A DNA stretch of 64,000 nt from Haematobia irritans (Eukaryota; Arthropoda; Insecta; Diptera; Muscidae), in assembly GCF_050003625.1 (NCBI RefSeq), contig NC_134398.1, positions 60,535,641 to 60,599,640 of the forward strand, in the 5' to 3' direction. The translations under genes were made by a program, and so were the position numbers. This document shows positions 43,629 through 55,319 of this stretch, one piece after another (position 1 is the first letter of the stretch; the number at the start of each line of letters is the position of its first letter). The notes below the pieces were generated by a model. The model made no database searches and was not told the DNA's origin. It saw nothing but the letters and a program-made list of their open reading frames with translations.

Positions 43629-44402
43629 TTTTATACCCACCATGGTGGTGGGTATATTAACTTTGTCATTCCGTTTGTAACACATCGAAATATTGATCTA
43701 AGACCCCATAAAGTAAGTATATATATTCTGGGTCGTGGTGAAATTATGAGTCGATCTAAGCATGTCCGTCCATCCCTATGTTGAAAACACCCTAACATCC
43801 GAACGAAACAAACTATCGACTTGAAACTTGGCATAAGTAGTTGTTATTGACGTAGGTCGGATGGTATTGCAAATTGGCCATATCGGACCACTTTTACGTA
43901 TAACCCCAGATTTGGCTTGCGGAGCCTCTTAGAGAAGCAAATTTCATCCGATCCGTTTGAAATTCGGTACATGGTGTTAGTATATAGTCTGTAAAAATTG
44001 GTCCATATCGGTTCATTGTTATATATAGTCCCCATATAAACACATGCCCAGATTTGACCTCCGGAGCCTTTTGGAGAAGCAAACTTCATCCGATCCGGTT
44101 GAAATTTGGTACGTGGATTTAGTATGTGGTCCCTAACAACCACGCAAAAATGTATCCATATCCTATCCCCAATCATACAAAAATCGGTCCATATCGGTTC
44201 ATAATTGTACATAGCCTCCGCGCATAACTTCATATCCGTTGGTAATTATTTTTACACTTCCCAATATTCCATATACCGGGTCATGAACTGAATTATATAT
44301 GAATTATTGTGGATGACAGTCTTAAGTAGAAGTTTCTACTCAATCCATGTTGGCGGGTACATAAGATTCGGCCTGGCCGAACTTACGGGTGTATATACTT
44401 GT
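43629..44402 (+). mobile_element. INE-A Helitron-like element, short copy
   Basis: Starts with the TATACCC hairpin (TATACCCACCATGG ... GGTGGGTATA) and ends with the GGCCGAACTTACGG hairpin arm and GTATATACTTGTT. Three internal monomers remain and the microsatellite is reduced to GTCCGTCCATC. Confidence 0.75.
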
Positions 44403-44635
44403 TAATACTTAAAGACCGTTAATGAGTTGCTAGGTTGAAGAATACTTTCTAAATCACAAAGCCCTTCATGGTTAGTGGACAAAGCAATGGGCTTTTTTAA
44501 CTGTAGATGAAAACATGTTTACATTAATCATCGATTAAAAAACAAAACACACTGATAAAAGTAAAAGATGTCATGGTTTCTTGGTACCGAAACAGCATTA
44601 ACATAGAATGACAAGTCTGCGTGAATTGAAGATTC

Positions 44636-44945
44636 TGGTGGCAGCCCGTTTTATTTTAGGCTCATTTCGGCTACATAGTAACATATATACATTCAACAGT
44701 TCAAAATTGCAAAATTTTATTTGAACCCACCACATTGGAGATTGTACTGTTCAACCTACTTGATTCTTCCAACTTGGTTTTCAACTATGCCACAAAAATT
44801 CGTTTTCGCCTGTAAAGCAAAAAAAAAGAAAGCCGGACATTCGCATACGATTGATTCATTTTGCTCCTCATCGCGACAACTTATGTCATTATATGTCATA
44901 CCAATCTTGCTTACAAGCTCATCTTTCTGCGACGATCGATTTTAA
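44636..44945 (-). mobile_element. Old RNase H LINE 3' fragment
   Basis: GGTGGCAGCCCGTTTTATTT followed by GCTCATTTCGG matches the LINE tail, and ATTGATTCATTTTGCTCC...CATCGCGACAACTTATGTC matches the coding part around the C-terminal Cys/His cluster of the 1690 copy. More diverged than the other two, with no open frame. Confidence 0.6.
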
Positions 44946-45053
44946 GATTTTCATGAAATTTTCAAGCAAGGCAGTACAAATAATTACATAATGTTTGGAT
45001 GGGGAGGAGACCTTCCCCATAGGTTTGGCTAGTTATGGTCTGTACATAGAAAA

Positions 45054-45400
45054 AATCGAATTAGAAAGTTGATGGGATATTAAAAGATTAACTGATATAA
45101 TTAACTTTTACCCCCATTTTCATGAAGCTCCGTTAGTGCTACGTTAGCTAACGAACTTTTAAATCATACTATGGACATTTCTGTCACCATGCCTTTATAT
45201 TTCAAATGTCAGTTAGGAACTTAACTGCTGAACATTTTTCTGTTAAATTTATCCGGAGAGAAGATATTTGAAATTTTCCATCTGTTAACTGGCAGTTAAA
45301 GCCTAACGGAGCTATATGAAAATGGCCGTTAATCAAATAAAAAAATAAAGATGGTTAAGAAAATGACAAAAAATGTTTTTTAATTAAAATGAATAAATAA
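45054..45400. repeat. TTAATTGA-family remnant
   Basis: AGAAAGTTGATGGGA, ATTAACTGATATAATTAAC and, after a nested element, TTAATCAAATAA belong to the motif-array family at 32448. Ends unclear. Confidence 0.45.
45111..45328. mobile_element. PIF/Harbinger-like MITE, 218 bp
   Basis: CCATTTTCATGAAGCTCCGT near the left end and the complement CCATTTTCATATAGCTCCGT near the right are inverted. TTA flanks both sides (45108-45110, 45329-45331), and related copies read AACTTTTTAATC without the insertion. A 3-bp TTA duplication suits PIF/Harbinger. Confidence 0.65.
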
Positions 45401-45512
45401 CAATTCCACTTTAAAACATTGTTATAACACATAAGAAAGTACTAAATCAGTTGAATTAGAGAGCCACCATGGTGCAATGCCCGCCTTGCGTAAAAACGGT
45501 CTTCGTCACACT

Positions 45513-46100
45513 GATAGAAAAATATATTTTTAAATGTTCGATGTAAAATACATATGTTTCGGCTGTACTTTTTAAACACAATATATTTAAGTCCAAAATT
45601 GGGACACATATGGTAATGTGTATATATTTTGTTTGGGACATCTATGTTTCATAAAAATAACATATGTGGATGTAAACATATATTAATTATTATTTTTTAT
45701 TAATTTAGAAATTTTGAGTAAACATATATTTGTGCGATATCTTATTCAGAGAGCGAGACGGTACAGAAAAAAAATAGAAATGAAAACTGAGTTGACGAAA
45801 GATACCATTTAGGGTGCACTATACTTAACCTAACCTAAAGGTGAAATAATAATAAATAAATAATAACACAATAAATGCTTGCTTCAACTAGAAAATTTAT
45901 TGAGTATTGCGATCAAAGTCAACCATGCTTTTTTCTCGGAAATTATGTATCTGATTTCGGCAACCATGTATATGTTTGGCAAGAAAACAAAATTTTTGTG
46001 ATAAAAATTTTCAATGTTCCCCGTCCAAAAAGAAAGTTTTGCTCTTGAAACATGTTTAAGATGATCATATTCCTTCTCTGCGTGTACTACAAGTTCTAAC
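45513..46100 (-). repeat. AACATAT-family remnant, reversed
   Basis: CACTGATAGAAAAATATATT begins at 45509-45513 and the next ~300 bp match the reverse of the right half of 40391-42152 (GGGACATCTATGTTTCATAA, AAACATATATT, GAGTTGACGAAAGATA). Right limit uncertain; 46100-46240 is unassigned. Confidence 0.5.
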
Positions 46101-46239
46101 TTCTCTCTTATCAATTGGTGGTGGCAGAGTCCTTGTTAAGTTCAATAAGGGACCTCCTTCCTTTCCGAACGGCGTGTTACACGTTGAAATATTATTATTA
46201 GGGAAACAATTTCACCATGTTGGCCCACAAACTTCTTTC

Positions 46240-46556
46240 GACATACCCGACCTAGCTTCAAGAGTATTGATAAATTATCTTTTAAATTTGAGTTTTGCTC
46301 ATTTGATTGTAGGAAACAAATTTTAATCTATTCGTTTTTTTAACTTTCTTTCATGGACTATTAAAGCCCTTTAAACACGTGTTACTGACAACTTAAATTT
46401 CCATTTCTTTAAAATAAAATGTTAAAAACATCTGCTATATTTGAACGTTTTTTTGCTTTGTAGTGAAGATACAAACAATCAACAAACTTAAAGACGATTT
46501 CATTACATTTAAAGAATTTTTCAGAATTATTAAAACCATGTTGAACTTAGTCAAAC
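46240..46556 (-). mobile_element. CACTG-family fragment cut by INE-A
   Basis: TATCTTTTAAATTTGAGTTTTG through ATTAAAACCATGTTGAAC is CACTG-family sequence in reverse. It stops where the INE-A at 46566 begins. Confidence 0.6.
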
Positions 46557-47596
46557 AGAATGTTTATTATACCCTCCACCATAGGATGGGGGTATATTAA
46601 CTTTGTCATTCCGTTTGTAACACATCGAAATATTTCTCTAAGACCCCATAAAGTATATATATTCTGGGTCGTGGTGAAATTCTGAGTCGATCTAAGCATG
46701 TTCGTCCGTCCGTCCGTCTGTCCGTCTGTCCGTCCGTCTGTGGAAATCACGCTAACTTCCGAACGAAACTAGCTATCGACTTGAAACTTGGCACAAGTAG
46801 TTGTTATTGATGTAGGTCGGATGGTATTGAAAATGGGCCATATCGGCCCACGTTTACGTATAGCCCCCATATAAACCGATCCCCAAATTTGGCTTGCGGA
46901 GCCTTCCGGAGCAGCAAAATTCATCCGATCCGGTTGAAATTTGGTACGTGGTCTAAGTATACGGTCTCTAACAACCATGCAAAAATTGGTCCATATCGGT
47001 CCATAGATATATATAGCTCCCATATAAACCGATCCCCAGATTTGACCTCCGGAGCCTCTTGGAGGAGCAAACTTCATCCTATCCGATTGAAATTTGGTTC
47101 GTGGTGTTAGTATATGGTCTCTAACAACCATGCAAAAACTGGTCCATATCGGTCCATAATTATATATAGCTCCCATATAAACCAATCCCCAGATTTGACC
47201 TCCGGAGCCTCTTGGAGGGGCAAAATTCATCCGATCCGTTTGAAATTGGGTACCTGATGTTAGTATACGGTCTCTAACAAGCATGCAAAAATTGGTCCAT
47301 ATCGGTCCATAATTATATATAGCTCCCATATAAACCGATCCCCAGATTTGAACTCTGGAGCCTCTTGGATGAGCAAAATTCATCCGATCCAATTGAAATT
47401 TAGTGCGTGGTGTGTATATGGTCTCTAACAACCATGCAAAAATTGGTCCATATCGGTCCATAATTATATATAGCTCCCATATAAACCGATCCCCAGATTT
47501 GACCTCCGGAGCCTCTTGGAGGAGCAAAAGTCATCCGATGCGGTTGAAATTTGGTACATTTCGTTAGTATATGGCCTCTAACAGCCATGTAAAAAT

Positions 47597-47950
47597 TGTC
47601 AAATTTTATTACTATAGAAAGTTTTGTCAAAATTTCATTTCTATAGAAAGTTTTGTAAAAAGTTTATTTCTATAGCAATGTTTGTCAACATTTTATTTCC
47701 ATAGAAAATTTTGTCAAAATTTTATTTCTATAGAAAATTTTGTAAAAAATTTATTTCTGTAGAAAATTTTGTCAACATTTTATTTCTATAGACAATTTTG
47801 TCAACATTTTATTTCTATAGAACATTTTGTCAACATTTTATTTCTATAGAAAATTTTGTCAACATTTTATTTCTATAGAAAATTTTGTCAACATTTTACT
47901 TCCATAGAAAATTTTGTCAAAATTTTATTTCTATAGAAAATTTTGTCAAA
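47597..47950 (+). repeat. 29-bp minisatellite in INE-A
   Basis: About twelve units with core ATTTCTATAGAAAATTTTGT, in reverse orientation to the array at 36725. Confidence 0.85.
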
Positions 47951-48116
47951 CTGAATTATATACGTATTTAATCGGCCTTTTTTTTTTGTTTAATATATAC
48001 CCCTTATGGACTAACTTACAATTTAGAAGACAGTGTTAAAAAGTTTTACGATACCTTGCCATCGGCAAGTGTTATCGCAACCCAAGTAATTCGATTGTGG
48101 ATGACAGCCTTTAGTA

Positions 48117-50732
48117 CACAGAAAAAAAGGTGTCTTGTTAATTTTAGGACCAGTTTAACTTCCACATAGTTCAAAAAATTTACTGTAATATAGTTCATTT
48201 TTCGTAACCACTGCGAAAATTAACTTAGCTAAAGGAAAACTTATAAAACTTCAGTAAATGTTTTTTAGTTCACTAACTACGAAATGGGACGGATTTTTCC
48301 TTAAATAAATTTCCAATACAATAGTTAATGCATCGTTGATTGTATTATAAAAAGACATAGGCAATATAAAAATCTTACTACGAAATGTGGACAATTTACT
48401 AAGAAAAATTTTTGTCTGGAAAAAAATTTTTTTAGTAAAAATTAACTTAACCACAGTACCGATTCGTATGGCGGCTTCCTACAGCTTATTTCGGTTTTTA
48501 CTATAAGTTGGAGTATATTTCCTCACATTGAAAATTTTAGATAAAGTAGAATAAAAAGTAGTTAATTTAATCCTTGACGGGTGTATATAATTTTTTATGG
48601 ATTCCTCGTAAATTTTGAATATATTTTACCTTATCCTATAGATAGAATACCAACTAATCAATAAACGTGATACTGGAAATTGAAGTGAGAAGAAATTATT
48701 AATTATGTTATGGAATGTGTGTTGTTGGTATCTTTTGTGGTGATAGTTGTTTTGTTGCAATAGCGAGATCAGAAAGGGATCATGTGTGTGTGGAGTTGTT
48801 TTTCTTTAGATATGTGTCCTTTATGACTATTTGTGTCTTTGAGTTTTATTGGTGCATTCAGTTCTGTTGATGCATTTATGAAGCGCACACGTGGTGCGCT
48901 TGGGTGCGGTATTTGTGTTTATTAATAAAAATACATTTATTTCGTAACATTTTAGAAACTGATAAGTGAATGGTGTGATGTAAGAGAAAACAAAAACACT
49001 TTATATTGATAAAAAAAAATAAATAACTCTAAAATAAATCACATATTAAGAAACTATATATTTCTATTAATAATTTAAAATTAGTGCGGTTTTAAATTGG
49101 TTTACATAAAAATATTCATAATGAGTGGTAATAAAATGATCTATATTTACTCTACATCTGGATCACAGTACAATTTTTTGAGTCTATATTTTTATGTTAT
49201 AGCGAGTCCTTAAGGTGTGTACTAAGTTCGAGTTTAGGTGCTAAAATCAGAAATAAATCAGTAAGAAAAGTATAAAATTATACGCCTTCGATGCAAATTT
49301 AAATATAACTTGATGGAGAATAGCTCGAAATAAGTTTTTTATTAAGTTTACATTCTTTAAATGGATTACACGATTAAGAAAAGAAAATCGTTTTTAAGCT
49401 TATGTTGAACGCTGTTTTTTTAATTTAATATGATGAATCGTTTTCAAGTTATTCCAATATATATAGCGGAAGTGCCTTAATTTTGAACATAACCGTATAT
49501 CTCAAAAAGTCGAGCTCTTAAAAAACAAGTGTAAATTTGGATTCAGCGACCTCAAATTACTAAAAATTTGATATACATTTTAAATGAACACAAAAACGGT
49601 TCAATTTTGTTCCCATGTATTTCTAAAGAAAACTAATCATGAAAAATTGGGATTTTAGCCACTAAACTCGAACTTAATATCCACCATAAATACTAAATGC
49701 TATATTGACAAGTGGAAATTATATCTAATTTTATAATATTTTTATTTCATTTATATTCTGAGAAGGATTTCAAAAATGTCCCATTTGTGCATGGATATGA
49801 TTCCACTAATGTAGTAATTGGATGATTTTTTTCAATGTGGTAAGTTTTTCGTCCATTTGTAATAAAGCCAAAATTTCTATTTATTAAAAATAATTTTCAT
49901 TTGCAGGATGACAGCAAATCTAATGGTATTTTTTGGAATCTTCTTACTGTTTAATGCTAACTAAGCTGATATCCCTATTTGCTCTAAGAAAATTCTCTTG
50001 TAAGTTAAAGATCAAAATACCATAGAATTTGATATTTTTATATTTTATATACCTTTTTAACTTCAGAGGCTTATGACGCAAATCCACACAACAAAAACTA
50101 GCGAAATCGGTGAAATTGGACAAAAATTAAATGAAAATAGCAACTTATGGCATATATCTTTCATATGGATAAAAATGGAAATTGATATTAATTAGTTTCA
50201 TTCTACTAACATAGAATATTACTCTTTTGAAAAAGCAATTACTAACTACCGAAAAGTAACAGCATACAGCGTACGAATAAAAACATTTCTTTTATTGTAT
50301 ATCATAAGCCATAGTTTTATGTAATATAATAATAATTTTTTGAAATAAAATACTGGTAGTTATGAAAAATTGTCTTATATTGTACGAAAAATTTCTTAGT
50401 TGTATACAGGCTTGTTGTACCTTTAATTCCTCAATTTATTAACTTCTTTGAAAATTATACTGATAAACAGTTTATTTGAAACCAATTTCTAAATATAGGA
50501 TTCCCAAAAACTTGTTCATTTTTCCGGATAGCAGGAATATTTTGAATGAGTGTAAGTACATTCTTCCCACAGCGTAGTAAGAATGAACTAAAATACGATG
50601 CAATACATAATCTTATTTATAAGAAAATCATGAACTTATCTAGATGAAAAAAATCTTTGGCGCCAAATCATGGTCATTCTTACTATGGGTTAGTTCATTT
50701 TTCGTAAACAATAGTAAACTTTTTTTTCGGTG
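48117..50732. mobile_element. TA element of 2.6 kb, no coding frame
   Basis: Left end CACAGAAAAAAAGGTG after TA (48115-48116); right end CTTTTTTTTCGGTG before TA (50733-50734). Subterminal AGTTCATTTTTCGTAA occurs at both ends in opposite orientation. It interrupts an INE-A whose sequence resumes exactly. The interior 48580-49900 is mostly unlike anything else here, apart from a piece of the fold-back repeat at 49430-49570; the longest frame is 67 codons. Confidence 0.85.
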
Positions 50733-50810
50733 TAGAAGTTCCTACGCAATCCATGGTGGAGGGTACATAAGATTTGGCCTGGCCGAACTTACGGCCGTAT
50801 ATACTTGTTC

Positions 50811-51506
50811 ATGTTAAGATACCAATTTTCAAGATGATTCACTTAACTATAAGGACAAAAGACTTGAATGACTTATTTAGTTAGAGTCAGCTGTATGATT
50901 TGCAATCTACCCCATTCAATAATTTATGATGAATTACTTTTATCACTCGCCTAGCCTTTTATATGATTACTAGTAAATTTTTCTTATTCTATTTGTGGAT
51001 TGTTTGCAAACAAATTAATTCAAGCAATATGTGACCTTTAACACAATGAACATTTTTCTCTATTTGAACAATCGTGCAGTCAACTGATCACTGCTGTATA
51101 TATTTTATTTCGTTTCTTACTATTAAATACCAATGGGGCTTGTTGTGCGTATTCATTCCTAGTTTGAAGTTTTGTTTTTCAAATGCACTTTTCCTGATAG
51201 TTTGAAGGGGCTCTTATGGGCGTCGTTCCCAATTGATCTTAAAAGACACCTAATAAATGCACTGATGAGAAACCTTTTTGTAGTAACTTGGCGTGGTACA
51301 ACTTCTCAATAGTGACGGCGCTTTTCCGACGAGTTTTTGATATAGTATACGGTTGTTTTCGACGTGGTGAGGATTCTCACTAGTGCCGTCAAATTCAAAA
51401 AATGTTGGCAGGGAGTAATTGTGTTAATAATTATTTAATAGATTTTATTTTAAATATGAAATTCTAAATTATATCTTCGAGTTAAGATATCTCCAAATGG
51501 CGCCTA
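50811..51506. other. Unassigned DNA
   Basis: Starts with a short CACTG-family scrap (about 50811-50870) and then unrecognised sequence. No supported gene. Confidence 0.4.
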
Positions 51507-51656
51507 CACTAAAAAAAGCTTGCCCGGTTCTAAAGATATTGTGTTTACACAAATGATCTTGTTATTGATTCCGAGCCTAAGAAGCGGGTGTAAGGATATT
51601 TTTAAGACACAAAACTGTTTAAAAAGCAACTTCTTTAATGAGTGTTTCATAATTGA
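51507..51656 (-). mobile_element. CACTG-family fragment
   Basis: CACTAAAAAAAGCTTGCCCGG follows TA (51505-51506) and matches the reversed right end of the family. It is cut at about 51656 by the INE-A that follows. Confidence 0.65.
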
Positions 51657-51660
51657 TATT

Positions 51661-53407
51661 AAAACAAGTATATAAGGCCGTAAGTTCGGCCAGGCCGAAT
51701 CATATATACCCTCCACCATGGATTGCGTAGAAACTTCTACGAAAGACTGTCATCCACAATCGAAATACTTGGGTTGTGGTATCTTAAAACTTCTTAACAT
51801 CATTTTCTAAATTGTGAGTTAGTCCATACGTGGTATATATTAGACAAAAAAGTTATGTACAGTGAAGTCTACAAATAATTACGAATCGATATGAACTTTT
51901 TGCAAGGTACGTAGAGAGCCAGAATTGAAATATGGGGGTCGCTTATATGGGGGCTATATACAATTATGAACTTGATGTGGACCAATTTTTGTGTGATTGG
52001 AAATCGATTTATCTGAGGGATATATATAACCATAGACCGATATGGACCTACACTGAAAAAAAGCATGCCCGGTTCCAAAGATTTTGTCTTAACTTTAAAA
52101 ATTTTGGTATTGATTCCGAGCCAAAGAAGCGGAGAATACAAGTAAGGATACTTTTAAGACACAATTCTCTTTTAAATTTGGGTTTTGTGTACTTGCTTCT
52201 ATGAAGCAAATTTTAATTTTTCGCTTTTCAGCTTTTTTTCTTCATATGCTATCAAAGTCCTTTAAAAACGAGTTAACGACAACTTTATTTTCCAAATTAA
52301 GACTTGACTTCCAGTAGAAATTATGATATGTTTCAAGTAATGAACGTCTTTAAAATGAAGTGCTGCAAAATATGTCCTATATTTCAACGATTTTTTGCTT
52401 TGTAGTCAAGATGCAAAAAGGCAACAAATTTAAAGACAATTTCATTAAATTTAAAGAATTTTTCTGAATTATTAAAGACAAGTTGAACTTAGCCCAAACA
52501 ATTTTCTTTCATGTTATGATACCCATTTTTAAGTGAAATCACTTAATTATAAGGATAATACGACTTCATTGAAAAGTTTATTGACTTTTGGACAAGGAAA
52601 AAAACTTTATGGTAGAGAATTGCGTCTTCCGTGCTAAGCAAAATTTGCATTCGTATTTTAAAGACATGAAATCTTTGACCTCACGACAATATTTTTTTCA
52701 GTGTAGTTAGGCATGGTTGTTAACGACCATATACTAGCACAATGTACCAAATTTCAACTCACTCGGATGAAATTTGCTCCTCCAAGAGGCTCCAAAACCA
52801 ACTCTCGGGATCGGTTTATATGGGGCTGTATATGATTATGGACTCATATGGACCACTTTTGGCATGGTTGTTAAATATCATATACGATCACCACGTACCA
52901 AATTTCAAGCAGATCGGATGAATTTTGCTTCTCCAAAAGGCACCGGAGGTCAAATCTGGGGATCGGTTTATATGGGAGCTATATATAATTATGGACCGAT
53001 GTGGACCAATTTTTGTATGGTTGTTAGATACCATATACTAACACCATGTAAAAAATTTCAGCCGGATCGGATGAAATTTGCTTCTCTTAGAGGCCTCGCA
53101 AGCCAAATTTGGGGGTCCGTTTATATGGGGGCTATACGTAAAAGTGGACCGATATGGCCCATTTGCAATACCATCCGACATACATCAATAACAATTACTT
53201 GTGCCAAGTTTCAAGTCGATAGCTTGTTTCGTTCGGAAGTTAGCGTGATTTCAACAGACGGACGGACGGACATGCTCAGATCGACTCAGAATTTCACCAC
53301 GACCCAGAATATATATACTTTATGGGGTCTTAGAGCAATATTTCGATGTGTTACAAACGGAATGACAAAGTTAATATACCCCCCATCCTATGGTTGAGGG
53401 TATAAAA
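51661..53407 (-). mobile_element. INE-A Helitron-like element with nested CACTG element
   Basis: Starts CAAGTATATAAGGCCG with GGCCAGGCC hairpin and ends GGTTGAGGGTATAAAAAAA. Monomers are found at 51930-52050 and 52730-53120, on both sides of the nested element. The frame at 52774-53397 (207 codons) is monomer text read through. Confidence 0.78.
52051..52703 (-). mobile_element. CACTG-family TA element, intact, 653 bp
   Basis: Ends CACTGAAAAAAAGCATGCCC and ATTTTTTTCAGTG, TA at 52049-52050 and 52704-52705. This is the best-preserved member: it shows the terminal repeat CACTGAAAAAAA and no coding frame. Confidence 0.92.
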
Positions 53408-54005
53408 AAACAACTTGAATACATTCGTTGTTTTTTTCTTCCTGCGCTTTAAAAACGTGTAAACGGCAACTTAAATTTCCAGATTCGGGGACGACTTTAG
53501 GTAAAAGTTATGATATGTTTCAAGTAAAAAATGTCTAATATAAAGTGTTGAAGACTTTTCCTATTTTTTTGTTTTATAGTCAAGATACAAAAAGACTACA
53601 AATTTAAATATGATTTCATTCATTTTGAAGAATTTTTATGGATTATTAAAGCCAAGTTGGCCTTAGTTAAACAAAATTTTCTTTGATAGAGATACTAAGC
53701 AAAATTCACATTAGACAATATTGTTTTCAGCGGATATTTTACATTACATAAATTGATTTCAATATTTCATATTTTCTTCCAAATATCTATGTTAATTGAA
53801 ATATTCCGGAGGATGGAACTAAATTTCGTCCATCAAGGGGGAAAATGATATACAAATGAAGCATGAAGATTAACTAAATTCGAGTCTCCCATAAACTAAT
53901 TTCTTAAAATTTGTACAATTTACCAATAATACGCCTATCTTGAAATTCATATGGGACAAAATACATTTTTTCAATTTTAAACTCAAATTTTTTGCCTTAA
54001 AAAAC
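53408..54005. repeat. CACTG-family scrap and 38407-type repeat
   Basis: 53408-53710 carries CACTG-family text in reverse (GATTATTAAAGCCAAGTTGG). 53790-54005 resembles 38407-38560 (AAAATGATATACAAATGAAGC). No gene. Confidence 0.45.
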
Positions 54006-54179
54006 AAAAAAAAGGATATACGGCCTTAAGTTCGGACAGGCCGAATCTTATGTATCCTCCACCATGGATTGCGTAGAAACTTCTACTAGAGACTGTCATC
54101 CACAATCGAATTACTTGGGTTGCGGTAACACTTGCCGATGGCAAGGTATACGAGGTCAGTTCGGAAACTTCTTAACCTA

Positions 54180-55167
54180 CACCCTCACAAAAAATCGCTT
54201 CTGTAACATATACTCCCAAACATATTTTGTTTCAAGCATATACATTTTTGGGTATTGCCCAAACATTTATATGTTTGATCTCTACCAATATATAATATGT
54301 TTGAAAGCATATTGGTCTAAACAATATATGTTTGGGTAGTCTAAGTTCCAAACATTTTGTATTTTTGCATCCAAATTCAATAATGTTGTCTTCCAAAAAA
54401 CAATATGTTATTATGTGACCATATAATATGTTTGGAAGCATTTTGCACCCAAAAATATTATATGCTTAAAAAAATTCTCCCAAACAATATTGTGCTCAAA
54501 ATTTTATTTATTTATTTATATATTTACAATCATAATGAATTATGAAAATAAACAGGTAATATAGGTGCTAACAACATAGGTTTTCGACCTGAATGCTCAA
54601 AATTTTGTTTCTGCTCAAAATTTTGTTTTGTTTGTATATTCCCCGACATCTTTCTCACTTCCACGAGATTTTTTAGTTCTTAGCACCTTTTTCTGTAATA
54701 CAAACATTGTAGATGAAATTATTCAATTTTGTGATTTTTTTATTTTAATTTTACCTTTTGCCGGACGGGGATTCGAACAGCGGACCACACAGTTTGTAAG
54801 GATCAAAGAAGTATCTGATCAATTGCCCAAGGAAAAATAAAATGTTAAGTTTGTAATAACAAGCAACAACCACCAACTTAATTCAATATCGCTCCCTGTT
54901 AAATAGCGCTCCAAGTTACTAAACACATATATGTTTATAGGCTATTTCTAAATTAATATATGTTTGCATCCAAGCATATTATATTTACAAACATTTTATG
55001 TCCCAAACATAATATGTTCTGACATATTAACATATATGTCCCAAACATGTTATGCTAGTTTATGAACATTATATGCTTGCACTCAAAAATATTGTGTTTA
55101 AAAATTTGTGTTCCAAACATATAATGTTTATAGCCAAACATATGAAAAACAGTCTTTTTCATCCGTG
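54180..55167 (+). mobile_element. AACATAT-family TA element inside a mariner
   Basis: Ends CACCCTCACAAAAAATCGC and TTTTTCATCCGTG; TA at 54178-54179 and 55168-55169. It entered the mariner 29 bp from its left end. A tRNA-like B box on the minus strand is near 54770. Confidence 0.9.
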
Positions 55168-55319
55168 TACCATAAAAAGCGCGCTATAAACAGACAAAAG
55201 TTAAGTGTTTTGGAAACTTCCATCTCTGTTATGAACACATGTTTAATTTTGTTTCGATCTGGCAACTCCTTCATATAGAAACAGGGGTTAAAAAAAGACG
55301 CATCCGCAATTTTTTTACA

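Larger units (their letters stand above)
46566..50810 (+). mobile_element. INE-A Helitron-like element split by a TA element
   Basis: Starts with TATACCCTCCACC...GGGGGTATA hairpin, has a GTCC/GTCT microsatellite (46701-46742), five ~150-bp monomers, and the 29-bp array (47597-47950). It is interrupted by 48117-50732 at TTTAGTA/GAAGTTCC and ends with GGCCTGGCC hairpin and CTTGTTC at 50804-50810. The 252-codon minus frame over the monomers is repeat text, not a gene. Confidence 0.8.

Noticed and set aside
46769..47527. 252-codon minus-strand frame with repeated IWGSVYMGAIYNYGPIW
   Set aside because: It is INE-A monomer text in a frame that happens to stay open because the ~153-bp period is near a multiple of three; other copies have stops and shifts. 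The same holds for 37455-37934 and 52774-53397.
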